Origin: Cladopsammia gracilis
Lineage: Eukaryota; Cnidaria; Anthozoa; Scleractinia; Dendrophylliidae
Assembly: GCA_022457155.1 (NCBI GenBank)
Contig: JAJGOT010000440.1
Span: 372,001-436,000, forward strand
DNA: 64,000 nt
Direction of reading: 5' to 3'
Shown here: positions 1 through 12,776 of the stretch, in pieces
How positions within the stretch are numbered: the first letter of the stretch is position 1
Layout: each line of letters begins with the position of its first letter
The notes under the pieces: model-generated
Told to the model about the DNA's origin: nothing
The model's database searches: none
The model's input: only the letters and a program-made list of their open reading frames with translations
Made by a program: the position numbers and the translations under genes

Positions 1-501
1 CTCCTTCCATCCAGTCATCGTTTAATGTTTTACAAATGAAGGCTATACCACAAGCTTAGGAAGCCAGTTTTCTTCTGTGTTTTATATAATTATACCGAAT
101 GTGAACATTAACAATATAACAAGGGTTGTAGGAGATAGTGTTGTAACCCTTCAGTTATGCTGTTTCGCTCATGTTATGTTTAGAACTGGAAGTGAGAATG
201 ACCGGAAGTCAAATTAAAATATGTGTGCATAAATTTACATGCACTAATGTGACACCAATAAGCTACATGTGTAAGGGATTAATGTATGGCTAAAATTAGC
301 AGTAGTATGTTAAATGGACTTTATGCCAAACAAAATAGAGGTACATGTACAATCTGGATATTGAGTTTAAATCTGACCAGTTAACAAAGTATGTGAACAC
401 GCCCTTTAATAAGGGGAAGATGTACAGTATAAACTCTGCTATTGATCTAATCTTCTCATTTCTGATGTATATTGGATGTCAATAACACTGCAGCAGTTTA
501 C

Positions 502-3500
502 CTTGATATTTCTGTGAGCTTGCTTTGCAAGTTCTTTGGTGGGGACCAACACAAGGGCTCTTGCACCACTACTTGTGTAATTAACCTGTTAAAAATAAGT
601 ACTTAAATTATAAAAATGCAGAGATCTCCTATTTTCTTCCCTCAGCGGAAAAGGAGACGTCTGCTTGCAAGCTGCAAGTCTATAAATGCAGTTAATGCAG
701 TTAAATGCAGTAGTTATGTATAAATTTCTTTCTGGCTAGATATATCTTCCTGTCAGACAAAAAAGAAATAAAAATCAAATCCTAAATAAATTTATTCAAC
801 TAGGAAGAAATCATTACGACAGTTAGGACAAAATAATAAATCATTAAATATAATTATATATACCTGTTTATCTTGCAGGATTCTTTGGATCATTGGTATT
901 GCATACCTATACAGATAAAATGAAAAAATACATATGTACACTGTAACCAATAAAGTTAACAATGTTCAAGAAGCAAAAACAAAATTAAAACATTTTTCAG
1001 CAGATTTCACTGCAGTGTGCAGTGTAGACCCAGGTTTTTGAAACATGGGCAAATTGTAACTATTGAATCATGATTCTACACATGCTCCTCAAAGGGTGAC
1101 TATTTTTATACCTTAAAGAAATGAGTTCTATTGTGTGGTTCCAGAAAATATCCATACCCCCACCACGGAAGGAATTGGAAATTCCAGAGGGGTGGGGGGG
1201 TCAAAGGCCCAGGAAATTCCGGAGGGGTGGGGGGTTGACAGTGGAATTAACTTCCAGAGGGTTAACTTCGATTCAGTACCGACCTAAATGTTAAAAAATC
1301 GCCACTTACCGACTTTGGTAGAACATTCTGAAATCGTGTTTTGTTTAAATATTTTATACACATCCTGATTTATCTATAAATGGTTTTCTCTCTCCTAAAA
1401 GTGCTTTGAAGCGAAATAATCCAAATACAGTAATTGATGTTGAGAGCTCCGCTCCTTTGATCGTTTCGCAGATGAAGCCGCCATTACTAGTTACCAGTCT
1501 TTGTGCGGATATCACACCAACGCTGTGCAGGAGTGGTTATATTTACGGAAATGAGTTGATATAAAAGGTGAATTGGCCACCGAAAAAGATAAAAAAAAGC
1601 TGACGCTTCGAGCACTAGCCCTTCGTCCTCTAACTATCGAAATTTATAAGTACTGTGTTTATCTCCACAGTCAAGGTAGTCCTGTGATAATTGCTTTTTT
1701 ATTTATGGATCATGAACAAACGCACTCGCTAAGTCTGACACGCTTCGCTGGATCCCCGCGGTCTGCGAAAACAATACTGCTGGCTAAATAATTTGCGTCT
1801 TTCGCAGTTTAGTTAATTGCTGTATTGTTTTCTCGCTTTCCCACGCCCCCGCTACTCGTGTCTTGGCCGCTCGCCGCTCGCATGTTGTTTCGCTATTTCG
1901 CGGTCTTACCCACGGATTTTTTGACTGCTCACAGTCTATAATCGCGCAAGAATCGATGCAAGCAGTGCAAGCTACGGTAGAATGTTTGTAAAACTTAAAG
2001 GGACGAACTGGGCCCCTGGATGGTACCGAGGGGAGGTTCAGCGCTACGATGAAAATGAAGACACAATTTTCATATTTTATTTTAAAGATCGTGCTGTATA
2101 TAGCTTGAATGCCACTGGGGCTTTTGCTGATGGCATAATTCGTCCAGTTCAGAACCAATGAACTCTGTCTCCTTTCTAGCCTACTGCAACAAAAATGATA
2201 TAATTGTTAGCTAAGAATTTATTTTCGAGATATCGGTTTCCATTTTAGCATGATTCCATTCACAAGTTGGCGACTATTTATTTTAAAAGTTAGTTCTCTT
2301 TACGCATTTCTCCTTCAAAACGGAAGACTGAAAACTGCTTGATTAGCATAAAGAACGTCTATTTTAATAGAAGACCAACCAATTCTTAATTCTTTCCACG
2401 GAAATTTCGAAGCGCTAAACTTAGCGCCGAAATAATTTATTATAAAATCATTACATTTGATAAGTAGTCGCCAACAATTTAAAACCCTTGCTGTTATTTA
2501 ATTAAGTAAAAACAGTTAGCGGGCGCTTTCTAATCCACCCAAAAAACAACGACGACGAAAGTTTCAGGTGAAACTGCGTCAAAGAGAACAGAGGTGAAAC
2601 TTACCATAAAAAATGTTGTATACCTCTTTGTGTTTGCTTTCTTTTCCTGGAAAATTTCTGTAATTATACCGCAATAATAAACCGTTCCATTTTGTTCGGT
2701 TTCTAAAAGAAAGCGCTCGCGTATTTGTAAGTAGTGACGTCACACGTTTTCCGAAATGCACTGGTAACTAGCTTGGTTTGCCCTCAATCTGTCGATCGCA
2801 AATGATGGTTGTAATCGCTTTGTTTGTAGGAAATTTCTTCAATAATAGAGGGTGGAATATGGTGAGAAATTGCAAAGCCCTTAGTATTTGTTACTTCTTT
2901 TGCATTTGTCTTTAATTATTTTGTTGTTGAAAGTTGGCTTTCTTCGTTTATTAATAGGTTCGTTTGCGATCGTGTTCACTTTGAAATGATGAGGCTATTT
3001 CATGGACATTGATGTGAGCTTAAGCTTATTGGAGACTTAAGCCCTTTGTGAGAATACTACATGTACATTTGGATTTAAAAGAAGTGGTTAATATATCGAG
3101 TTATTTTACTAGATAAGTTTAATAAATTTTAAAGTGCTATATGTTACGATTGATCGGCAATCAATAGTAACACTGCGCAACAGAAAACGGCCTCTATCTG
3201 TGTTTGTGTTTGGAACAAGTCTCAATTCAACACATTCTTGTTAAATAGTAAACTTTCCAGAGGGGCGGGGGAGGTGTCTGTCGAACTTGCGGAAAATCCG
3301 GAGGGGTGGGGGGGTCATCGTTCTGTCAAAAAACTGGAAAATCCGGAGAGGTGGGGGGGTTCTAAATGAACTTCCTTCCGTGGTAGGGGTATGGATATTT
3401 TCTGGAACCACACATTTATTATTTCGAGTATCAGGATAAAGAAGAACTTACGCAGCTGTTTTTCCTGATCCAGTTTTTGCTCTTGCTAAAATGTCTTTTC

Positions 3501-4277
3501 CTTCCAAAGCTAGTGGAATGGCCTTTTCCTGTCAATTAAATACATGTAGCACGAGTCAAAATAGTACATTTTTCCAGAGGATTATACAGTGTAAAATGTT
3601 ATAATGTCAGGAAAATAACTTAAATAAGAATATCATGCGTGAATCGTTGTAAGCCAGGGTTCTATTCTTGGTTTTCACTGCCACGACATAAAAATTTAAA
3701 ATCGAAACGATTTAATGAAAGAAGCGAACCATTTGTAATGTTATTCACTAAGAGTAACGAATAAACAACTTCGCTAAGTCTCAGATCTGTGCAGTATCCC
3801 GTTGTTGAATTATTCGCCGAAGCATTCGACTCAAATCTACAGAGTTACCGTTTGGGAGAACTTGAAGCAGCAGTGGAAATATTTGCCCTCGACGTTTGTT
3901 TCCTTTTCTTGTGTTTTCGTCTACGGAAAATATCTTTTACTTTTCGAGTAAGAAAATAAGTCTTACTGTACAGCAAATTGGCCAGAGATAGTGGAAGTTG
4001 GAAGAGTTTCGTCCGTGGCATATGCTCCGACATGGAGTGAATAGACCAAAGTGCGTCAGCTGTAAACATTTATGGCACAGCAAACTTACCTGGATGGGCG
4101 ATGGTTGTGACCAGTTTAACTTCGCGATGGCCTGTCAAATAAAATCAAAAGACAGCATGAAGATCAAACGAAGTATTTTTGCTTTATTTCAATATTTAAA
4201 CTGAAATTTACCTTAATCAATCGATCGTCCAAATTCATTTCATAAAAAGAGCATCTTTCTTGCATTTCGTCCGCCAT
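502..4277 (-). CDS. DDX56: DEAD-box ATP-dependent RNA helicase, DDX56-like, 5' part only
   Basis: Five exons read on the minus strand with GT-AG junctions and consistent phase: 4277-4212, 4131-4090, 3528-3452, 906-864 and 585-502. The ATG at 4277 begins MADEMQERC. Exon 2 ends in the Q motif (SQPSPIQ). Exon 3 carries EKAIPLALEGKDILARAKTGSGKTAA, split here as EKAIPLALEG plus motif I AKTGSGKT (Walker A). Exon 4 gives YAIPMIQRILQDKQ and exon 5 gives motif Ia (LVLVPTKELAKQ). The PTKEL form of motif Ia and the AIPLALEGKD stretch are typical of DDX56, a nucleolar helicase of 60S ribosome assembly (family knowledge). DEAD, SAT and C-terminal helicase motifs would lie left of the window. Positions 1-501 show no further exon that I can recognise. 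The gene is divergently paired with the TRP-like gene starting at 5275. Confidence 0.85.
1133..3413. mobile_element. 2.3 kb non-autonomous TIR transposon in DDX56 intron 3
   Basis: The ends are inverted copies of about 42 bp with one mismatch, starting GTGTGGTTCCAG at 1133 and ending CTGGAACCACAC at 3413. Subterminal G-rich blocks (GGAGGGGTGGGGG type) occur on both sides at 1176-1240 and 3255-3360. Both ends are flanked by ATT (1130-1132 and 3414-3416), a probable 3-bp target duplication. No transposase ORF is visible; only one short tudor-like ORF lies inside. The superfamily is uncertain; a 3-bp duplication is compatible with Academ, CACTA or PIF-like elements. Confidence 0.7.
1982..2161 (+). 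CDS. Small ORF with tudor/agenet-like sequence inside the TIR transposon
   Basis: ATG at 1982 and stop TGA at 2159-2161 give 59 codons. The sequence starts MFVKLKGTNWAPGWYRGEV and continues with an acidic turn and the hydrophobic strand TIFIFYF, then ends in GIIRPV. The order W..GWYRGEV, acidic turn, then a beta-rich YF segment resembles a tudor or agenet fold (inference; no search was run). It is too short to be a full protein and could be an exon of a transposon gene or a captured host exon. No splice partner was found. Confidence 0.3.
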   Translation: MFVKLKGTNWAPGWYRGEVQRYDENEDTIFIFYFKDRAVYSLNATGAFADGIIRPVQNQ

Positions 4278-5274
4278 GTTGTTATTCCACGTGAAAAGTA
4301 GACGCATGACCTGTAGCTTTCAGGGTAGCAGTATCTTTCCAGCTGGTTTTGAGACTCGCGGGCTCATGCTATCAATTCACCTGTCGCGCACTAGACGCGT
4401 AGACAGTCATTTCCATTGGTTTTAAAAAACCGCATCACAATTTTAAGTCATATTTATAATAACAATTGACTTATACCTTTAAAACTGCTATACTGAAAAA
4501 ATTAATCAAGTGTGTGCAAATTCATTTCTCCAATACATTAAAAAGGTTTCAAGGGGATTAGTTTCTTGGCACTAACTGAAACAAATAAATCTTCTGCAAG
4601 AGGAAAGACCGTTTTTCTTTTTTTATTCCATTTTTTTAGACAAGATCTTAAATTTAATATTCGTGAACGGTAGGTGGTTATTACCGAGCCAATCACTTTT
4701 TAGGAGTTCATTTCCGCGAAATAAACAAATACCTGCTTCTGTGCGCATGGTTGAATCACCGCCCAAAAGATTACAGTTCATTTAAAATATTGTCGCAGCC
4801 AAAGAACTGTCATTCCGTGAACCACGCTGGCGCAGATCAAAACCTGCAACGATGAATAAATGTCGAAAGAGTACTTCACGAAATATTGGAAGGATTTGGT
4901 GAAATAATTTGCCTCGCCAGTAATAGTAAGTCGATAATGTACGATGTAGCTCTAATACGTTCTGTGATCATTCCGCGCTGTCTGCAGAATATATATTTTA
5001 TCGCAACATGTTATCTGTACCCGGAAAAGTGTCTGGCGTGTTAGTTTTAATTTGTATTTTTCTTGGCTTCGCAAGAAAAGAATACAAACTTTGAGTCTGA
5101 ATATTGACTTAGTAACGGGTGGCAAATTTACTTAACGACGGCAGGATATAATCATAAGTTGAGACGGTTGTTAACACAAGCACAAACTTGTTTGTGGAGT
5201 GATTTTCAAGCAACAAGAGTCATTAGCAAAAACGCTGTTGAAATTGGCTTTGGGCGATACATTGGCTGAATAAA
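4278..5274. promoter_or_regulatory. Intergenic spacer between divergent DDX56 and TRP copy A
   Basis: About 1.0 kb separates the two start codons of the head-to-head genes. No repeat with clear ends and no ORF of interest is visible. Because the genes diverge, both promoters and 5' UTRs must lie here or in upstream exons. I could not pick out a specific TATA or initiator element with confidence. Confidence 0.4.
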
Positions 5275-8200
5275 ATGACGGCAAACGGAAAGATAAATAA
5301 GAACAGAGTGATTCCTGTTCAGCTTACAGTGGAGGAAGAGCAGGATTTAGTTGAAGAAAACAAAGGTGCGCGTGGTTCTGTATCGATGCAAAGCACTGAA
5401 GAAAAAGAGAGTCCTGACGTGCCAAGAAAAATACGAATTGTTTCTCCATTAAAATCTGCTGGACAGGCGAAAGTGACAGTATCAAAATGGAGGAAATATG
5501 CTAGAAGAAGAAGCGACATGTCAGCTTGGCATGAGTATCAAAAAGCGCGTATCGATTTTCCAACCATTCGAGAAAGCATGAGATTAAATCACCACCGTAT
5601 GAACGCTGCGCAACTGAGCGATTTGGAAGACCTTGTGGAGATAACCTCACAGGAGAAACACAGAAAAGATGGTGGTGTATCTACAGTTAGCTCGCCTAGC
5701 AGAGCCTTGCTGTATTACTTCGCTAAGATGGCTGCGTCAACACGCGAAGAGGAACTCATCGATTTGGAGTTCGTTGAAACCCTCATCGAGAACGGCGCGG
5801 CCGTGAATACAGCTGATCGGCATGGGCAGACATTGTTACACGAGGCAGCTAGACAGTGGGATCCATCTGTTGCTAAGTTACTTCTCGAAAGAGGTAAGAA
5901 AAGAAACCTTTCATAATGTTGTTCTGTTCACTGCGTGAATTTTGTGTCACTCAGTGGTGCATCATAAGCCATCCTAGTAAAAACATTTTCAGTTTACGTA
6001 CAAGTTGATTTTAGAGAGAAAGGCCGGAAGGGATTTTCAAATACGGTCGCATCAAATAATCGCGGTTTTGTATCAGTTTAAGATACCAAAACATGAATTG
6101 CATGGGGTTTGTTTACCTCAAACGCTAGTCAAACACGAAGCAATTGGTTTATTTCGACATTCATTACAACGTAGTGTCTCTTTCTCACAAGATTTCTAAA
6201 TAAAAACTAAGGTATTTTGGTCGATAGGTATATAGCATATTCGTATTTGCTATCGCGGTGAACATTTCAGTATAAAAAGATCATAAAGGATTGAAGTTGG
6301 CTCGCGAAAAATGTTTTTCGTGAACACATGATTTAAGGTCGTAGAGCTAAAACAACAAAGAGCGAGTCAAGATTATCAATTATCATGATTATCAATCATA
6401 TACATACAATTTTTTCATTTAAAGAAATTGAAATTAAGCGGAATGATATGATAAAAGCAGACTGGAAATTAAAATTATGACCGCCGACTGTTTTGTAATA
6501 AACTGATGACCGGTGCGAGAAAGGAATACTTCTTAATGTTATGGCACGCGAGATATACAAACCAAAATTGTTGGTTTCTCTTGTATAACTAATATGAAAA
6601 CCTTAAAATTTGAACCGTTTTGAGCTACAGCGGTGTATAGCAATATTTTTGGAATAAACCGACCATTAATTAATAAAAAAGAGAACTGGAAATGAAAGTT
6701 ATATCAACATTTTCCTTATAGCAGATGTCATGATACAAGTCACATTTGGTCTGAACCTCTAGCTTTTTATACTCTTTCGTATTAGATTTACGGTAGTTTC
6801 CATGCTATAACCATGTTTTTCGTTCTTCTAAACGTCACGGACGCTTTTCTTTAGGCGCCCTTTCACCCTGAGAAGAATTTTTTAGCTCAGTTTGATTAAA
6901 ATATTTTATCGATATCGGTACGATCTTAGATATTAAATATGATGTTTTTATTGCTTTTATCGAAGGCGTAATTTTTCATTATATTTTCCTTTTATACTTA
7001 ATACGCAATTCAAGCAAGGTTAAATTAACCATGTATAGAAAACCAGTAAAACAAAACTGAAATACCCCAGAGTTGCAAAACAAATTAGTGTTTTGACGAT
7101 ATATGAGATAATAAAATAATTTGCTATACCACTGTAATGCCAGATGTCTTCGTTCCCACGAAAATGTTTTTAAGAAAAATACAGGATTAGAAAACAAAGC
7201 CACCTTTCTTTGTCTTGAAGGAAGAAACAACGATCTTATACTTTTACAGGTATAAAAATAAAACTACGATCAGATTCAATTGAATTCTGTATGATTGGGA
7301 TAAATATTTCCCGGTTTGCCTTATTTAGCCCAGACAATTTTACGTTTATTTGTTTTTTCAATTCCCTATATAAAATAGGTGTGTGCTAGTGACTAAGATT
7401 GATTCAATATTTCCCCAACGGCAATTGAAAATTAAAACTACTTCCAAAAAAAATATGCACCTATAGGGCCTGTTCAATTTAAATGATCTTGACAGACTGG
7501 CCCGGTTAACGAGATCTCGCCTCACTCCTATTTCCTTTGTAACATTTGCGATAGTTCATATGAGAAGGTGGGCTGGCCCGGTTACCGAGATCTCGGTCTG
7601 TCCAACCGGGATTTCGGTAAACGGACTGGAAATGTTTCCATATGATGAGCCAGGGACCCATTTCTCAAAAGTCCAGGTAATTTTTTGGGCCCGGTAAACT
7701 ATTTTATGCGCGCAATGTTCAAAATTTTGCTGTTTTTCAAAGCCTAAGCAATAAAATTCTGAGTTGACGAAACAAGTCGGGGTAGTTTGTAGGCTAAAAA
7801 CTACACTTCCATTCTATAGATTCTAATTTTAAAATATAGCTCCGGGCCCGAAAATTTATCGGTAGCTTTGAGAAACGGACCCCGATGAGTTATCGGGTCT
7901 TCGAGAAACGGGCCCCAGCCCAGCCACCGGGATGGAAAAAAATTAAAATACGCATGTGTTCCTGTCGAAGGTGAACGAGATTAACATCATTAATTTCGAC
8001 CTATTGTTTTAGACTTTTTTTTTTCAAAAATGTATTTTTCAGTGATGTTGAATGAGTAAAGATAAAAGAATTTTCAGAATTACAGGAAAGGAAATTATGA
8101 GTTAATATTTTTGTGCACACAATGACGTACAATTTCATCTTAGTAACCGGGCTGAAATGTTTCGGCACACGAAAAAATTCGTCCCGCTAACTGAGCCAAG

Positions 8201-10485
8201 ACCCGGTTACCGAGCTCAAATTCTCAAGTTCTCTTAATATGAGCGCCAAGCTCTCCTAATAGGAGCGCCAAGCTCTCTGAATATGAGCGCCAAACTCTAC
8301 TAATATAAGCGCCAAGCTCTCCTAATATGAGCGCCAAGCTCTCCTAATATGAGCGCCAAGCTCTCCTAATATGAGCGCCAAGCTCTCCTAATAAGAGCAA
8401 CAAGCTCTCCTAATATGAGCACCACGCTTTCCTAATATGAGCGCCAAGCTCTCCTAATATGAGTTCCAAGCTCTCCTAATATGAGCACCAAGCTCTCCTA
8501 ATATGAGCGCCAAGCTCTCCTAATATGAGTGCCAAGCTCTCCTAATATGAGCACCAAGCTCTCCTAATATGAGCGCCAAGCTTTTTTAATATGAGCGCCA
8601 AGCTCTCCTAACATGAGCACCAAGCTCTCCTAATATGAGCGCCAAGCTGTCTTAATATGAGCGCCAAGCTCTCCCAATATGAGTGCCAAGCTCTCCTAAT
8701 ATGAGCTAATAGGAGCTTCAAGCTCTCCTAATATGAGAGCCATTCAGTTGTCACTGTAAGTTATATACAAAGTCAGAATATAAGAGTTTGTATGAAACAA
8801 AGATCGCTCAAAATATGCTCAACGACACAGACTATAAATGAGAAAAGTTTGTTAAATAGTCGTTCATAAACCCTAGACCGTATTTTCTCCAAACAAACAC
8901 TTATATTTTGACGCTCATATTACGAGCTTGGCTGATAGCTGTGTCAGGAGCGGTGGCAACACATCATTATCGGCCAACCTCGGCCCCAGGACTTTCTTCG
9001 CTTTTAAAATGGAGGACCGGGCGAAGAAACCCCCTGGACAAGGCTGCCGAAATACTCCAATAATCGTGGAGTATTTTGTCACGTGACACACGCGGGTGGA
9101 ATGGCGTTAGTTTTAACCTGATTGGCAGCAATCATGAAACCGGTTTTCCAACGAAACGAGGATATATTTCATCATGTTTTACACGATAAAATGACGCCAG
9201 GATTTTCAGTGGCGTATTTTGCTCTTCCCGCCAGTTTGAACGCGGAGAAGGTCCTGGAACGAGATTACATTATACGGTCTGCTTTAGTCTTAACCTCGGT
9301 AAAACGAGAGAAATTTGCAAAAGTTAAGCAAAGTACTTAAAAGTTAAGGTTGTCATTTTCACTGTTTAAAGTTGAATATATTGCCAATACACTGTCAATT
9401 TAACAAACGTTTTGAAACGTTCTAAGCGTTTAAAAACTGTGAACTGCAGAATTGTCGGCGCCATTTGCCAACATAATTTTGATCAGGCGCAAAGAGTTTT
9501 AGTCAGTTTTCAACGGGAAAAAACTCATCATTTTTGAGAAAAGTTAAAAGATAGTAACGTCAACTTATTTTTTTTTTACATGCTTGCCCATATTTCCATT
9601 TAATATTAAATAAAATCCCACTAAATGAAACGAAAAACGGCTCGGACGCTTGACCACGGTGGAACTTTAGCCACTGGCAGATACTGGAAGAGAAAACCGC
9701 CTCTGTTTAGCAAACAAAACAAATGTTTCTCTTTCCTTCCACAGGAGCATCTGTCAATCAAGCAGATAAGTACGGCCGCACCGCTCTGCATGTGGCTGCC
9801 GCAGTGGATTACCCAGAGATGGTACAGTTTCTTGTTCAAAGGGGAGCAGACATTCACGCCAAGACAACCAAAGAGTTGCAGACACCTGTGCACTTCGCTG
9901 CACGAAACGATGCGCCTTCATCACTGAAGATGCTGATGAAATGTGGTGCTGATATAACAGACAAGGATTTTAAACAGAGAACGGCTCTACAGGTCTGTAA
10001 TACTCAACCCTTCTCACTGACGAACGTGTGGTCAGTTCATTTTCTGCGTTTCGTCAGGCGTGTGTACTAAAGAAGACCTTAAAATGCCAAATTGCCGCTA
10101 ATGAGTGTGCGCTTTCTTCTTTCTTCTAAATTTAAAGCTGGATGATAATTGTAAGAGACTACTCCATTTCCCATACACGCCCTATGATAAGGATAATTCT
10201 GCGCAAGTTATTTTTAGATCAAAACAAGGGATAATAATAATAATCCAATTAAAAAAGATGAGCTTTAATTTCAGATTTATAAGCGTCTAAATTAGTGACA
10301 TCTCTTTTCCTGCTCAGAAGTCGATTCCAAACTTAAGACGTAGATCTATATGTAGCACTACAGCATTAATAATTGTTCAAGAATTATTGTATTCATTGTG
10401 ACTCGGGCGAGACCTCCTGATGATTGAGCATCTGATTCAACAGTTGTTTTAGCCTTCTCTCTTTTTTCTTTGTTGGAGGGGCGGT

Positions 10486-10516
<31 letters not shown>

Positions 10517-12776
10517 GGGGGGGGGTTGGCCGCTCCATAAGTACTCTAGTCAAACTTATGACAGTGTATATGTCTAATACACAATCAAGTTTTTCATGTC
10601 CGATGTTATAACCTAATTTCCCTTACATCAGAAAAACATAAGGTCTCGTTTTCACTATGTGGTCCCATGTCAGGTTGCAGCGGAACTGGATCGTTCTGAT
10701 ACGGCGCGTTATCTGATAGAGCGGTCAGCGGATGCTGGTGTGACTGATGACAGTGGCATGACAGCTCTGGTGTTGATGATCACCAAGATGCCAAGTGTGG
10801 TGAGTGACGTCAGTCTGTCAATCACCTTTATAATATGCATGATTGGAGAGCATGAATGCAAGCGCGACTGTTTTAAATGTCAAGAGTAGCAAACGACCAC
10901 CGTGAAACGCAAACAAATTCAGCGTAGCGAAACATCATCTTCAAAAAGATGTTTGAAATGTGCATATGGTACTTGCTAACAGATTTTTTAAAAACCTGTT
11001 TTTTAATTACCTAGCATTTACTATTTATCGTCTTTTAATTCTTCTAAGGGGTAAGGTGAACACATCGCTCGCTTTTGCGTTTACATTAAATTTAACTAAG
11101 AACTATTAAACACTCTCTTGTCGTTACACAGTTAACTATTAACGAGTTTAATAAATATAAAAATATAAATATTGAACGCGACCACACCGAAGAATGGACT
11201 ATTTATGATACTCTCTTGGATATGATTTACAATTACGCAAGCTTGAAAATCAGTGTAAGATTTTCCATCTTTTTCTTTACAGGCGAAAGAAGCGCTAAAT
11301 CAATTCTATTCCACTGACCGTGCAAACAGAAAGCAGTACTACTACTTAAACTACCTTGAGCCCCCAGTACCGACCTGCATGAGCAGCGGATGTGCCAAGA
11401 CAGTACTGGAAGTCATTGTGCAGCTTAAGCAGTTTGATTTAATCATGCACCCTGTAATACAGAGACTCATTGCAGTCAAGTGGAATTACTTTGGGAAGCG
11501 AGGCGCCTGGTTCCAAGTCATAACAAACTTGTTTTTCGTGATATTGTGGACCGTGCTTGGAGTCACCACACCATATCAGGCAAATGAACTCTTTAACCCA
11601 ATCGAGAAGAATTGGTGGAGGGTGGTATTAGGTTCTATCGCCTTGTTGATGACGCTGAATTTCATCAGACAGGAAATCATGGAATACTTTGCTTCCAAAA
11701 GAGAACACAGACTCTGGGTAAAATGGAGGGAAGAAGAACTGCGAGGCGATTTAGAGTTCTGTCATCCGAGGTGGCCTGGAGAGAGACTGTACCTCATGCA
11801 GGAAGTCGACGCATTGCGTCATCAGGAACCATCTTACCTTAAAGACGCCTGGAACGTTTTCGACTGGCTTGCCTATTTCATGATCCTTGCTTCCATAGCA
11901 ACGCTTTTCATAGCTTATCTCCATGATGATAAAATGGCACTGTCAGTACACGTCAATATTCTCTCTGCGACACTTGTGGTACTCTGGATTCGTCTTATGA
12001 AGTACGCACGCGCTTTCACTACTCTGGGACCGTTCGTAGTCATGCTTGGTCATGTGATATACGATGTGCTCAAATTTGGATTTCTTTTCTTTATATTTTA
12101 CATTCCGTACGCGGCTTCGTTTTGGATGGTGTTCAGTCAAAAAGGGGTCGATGGATATTCCACCATTACAGATCTCCTTTACAGCATGTTTAGAATGACT
12201 GTTGTAGATGAGTACAATTATGACGGTCTGTCAAAAGCCAAACCTATCATGGCCAAGGTGCTTTGTGGCACCTATATTGCGGTCTCTGGCGTGATTTGCT
12301 TGAATCTTTTCATCGCTTTGATGTCGGACACGTTTCAGAGAGTTTACGACAACGTGAAAGCAAACGCTGTGATGCAGCAAGCGAGTACCATACTCTCTCT
12401 TGAGAAAAATCTGTCGGTTTCAAAACGACGCGCGTTCACAAACTTCATCTACACGAGATGCAACCCGGAAGAACTATACTACGATGATGATTTATCCGGC
12501 GAGGGAGACGAGAAAGATTTGCAAAGAATGACGCATCAGATAAAGGAGCAAGTCGATCACATCTACTCACACGTAAGCGAACAGGATAACGAACGGAAAA
12601 AGAAGGGAAACTGCTCCTCTAATGACCTGCACAAACTGCGAGAAGAAATGAAGAAATTAGAGCAACAACAAAGAGCGCTTACAGCGCAGTTCCACAATCA
12701 TATCGCCGAAGTGAAAGATATGCTTGGTGATGTTATTCATACGTTAGGCAAACGGAAAAAGAAAAAAAATTCTTAA
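5275..12776 (+). CDS. Ankyrin-repeat TRP-like cation channel, copy A (four exons)
   Basis: Exons 5275-5893, 9745-9992, 10674-10799 and 11283-12776 join in phase to 828 codons. A basic, unstructured N-terminus (1-150) is followed by about five ankyrin repeats (roughly 180-330), with cores such as GQTLLHEAARQW, GRTALHVAAAVDYPEMV and ELQTPVHFAARND. A six-helix membrane domain follows: S1 about 401-425, S2 441-463, S3 522-544, S4 550-576, S5 580-615, a pore loop around TVVDEYNYD (about 635-645) and S6 651-681 ending NLFIALMSDTF. A short charged C-terminus contains a weak coiled coil and a lysine-rich end (KRKKKK). This order is that of ankyrin-TRP channels (family knowledge); the subfamily (TRPA, TRPV or TRPN-like) is unresolved. 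Exon 2 ends at a weak GTCTGT donor, but the same junction in copies B and C supports it. Compared with B and C it has a much shorter C-terminal coiled coil and a larger intron 1 (3.85 kb). Confidence 0.85.
7470..8222. repeat. Dispersed repeat with CCCGGTTA-C/A-CGAG motifs in TRP A intron 1
   Basis: At least three copies of a CCCGGTTAnCGAG motif occur (about 7500, 7577 and 8203), some followed by the palindromic GAGATCTCG. Text between them repeats phrases such as gagaaacgg-cccc. It looks like a decayed palindrome-rich element. Clean ends were not found. Confidence 0.35.
8224..8741. repeat. 22-bp minisatellite, about 23 copies, in TRP A intron 1
   Basis: The tandem unit is GAGCGCCAAGCTCTCCTAAT plus AT (22 bp). 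Most units differ at one or two bases (GCGCC versus GCACC or GTGCC), with a shortened unit near 8705. It sits in the 3.85 kb first intron of copy A. There are no unique spacers, so it is a minisatellite and not a CRISPR-like array. Confidence 0.9.
10483..10526 (+). repeat. (GT)n followed by a poly-G run in TRP A intron 2
   Basis: About eight GT units run into an uninterrupted poly-G tract of about 26 bases. Length is likely to vary between alleles and between sequencing runs. The strand could form a G-quadruplex (inference). Confidence 0.8.

Noticed and set aside
8224..8741. Possible CRISPR-like array (22-bp direct repeats)
   Set aside because: Units are contiguous with no unique spacers, and the context is a eukaryotic intron.
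9122..9340. 72-codon plus-strand frame in TRP A intron 1
   Set aside because: No alternative-start or splice support and no motif; the region is full of repeats between two well-defined exons.
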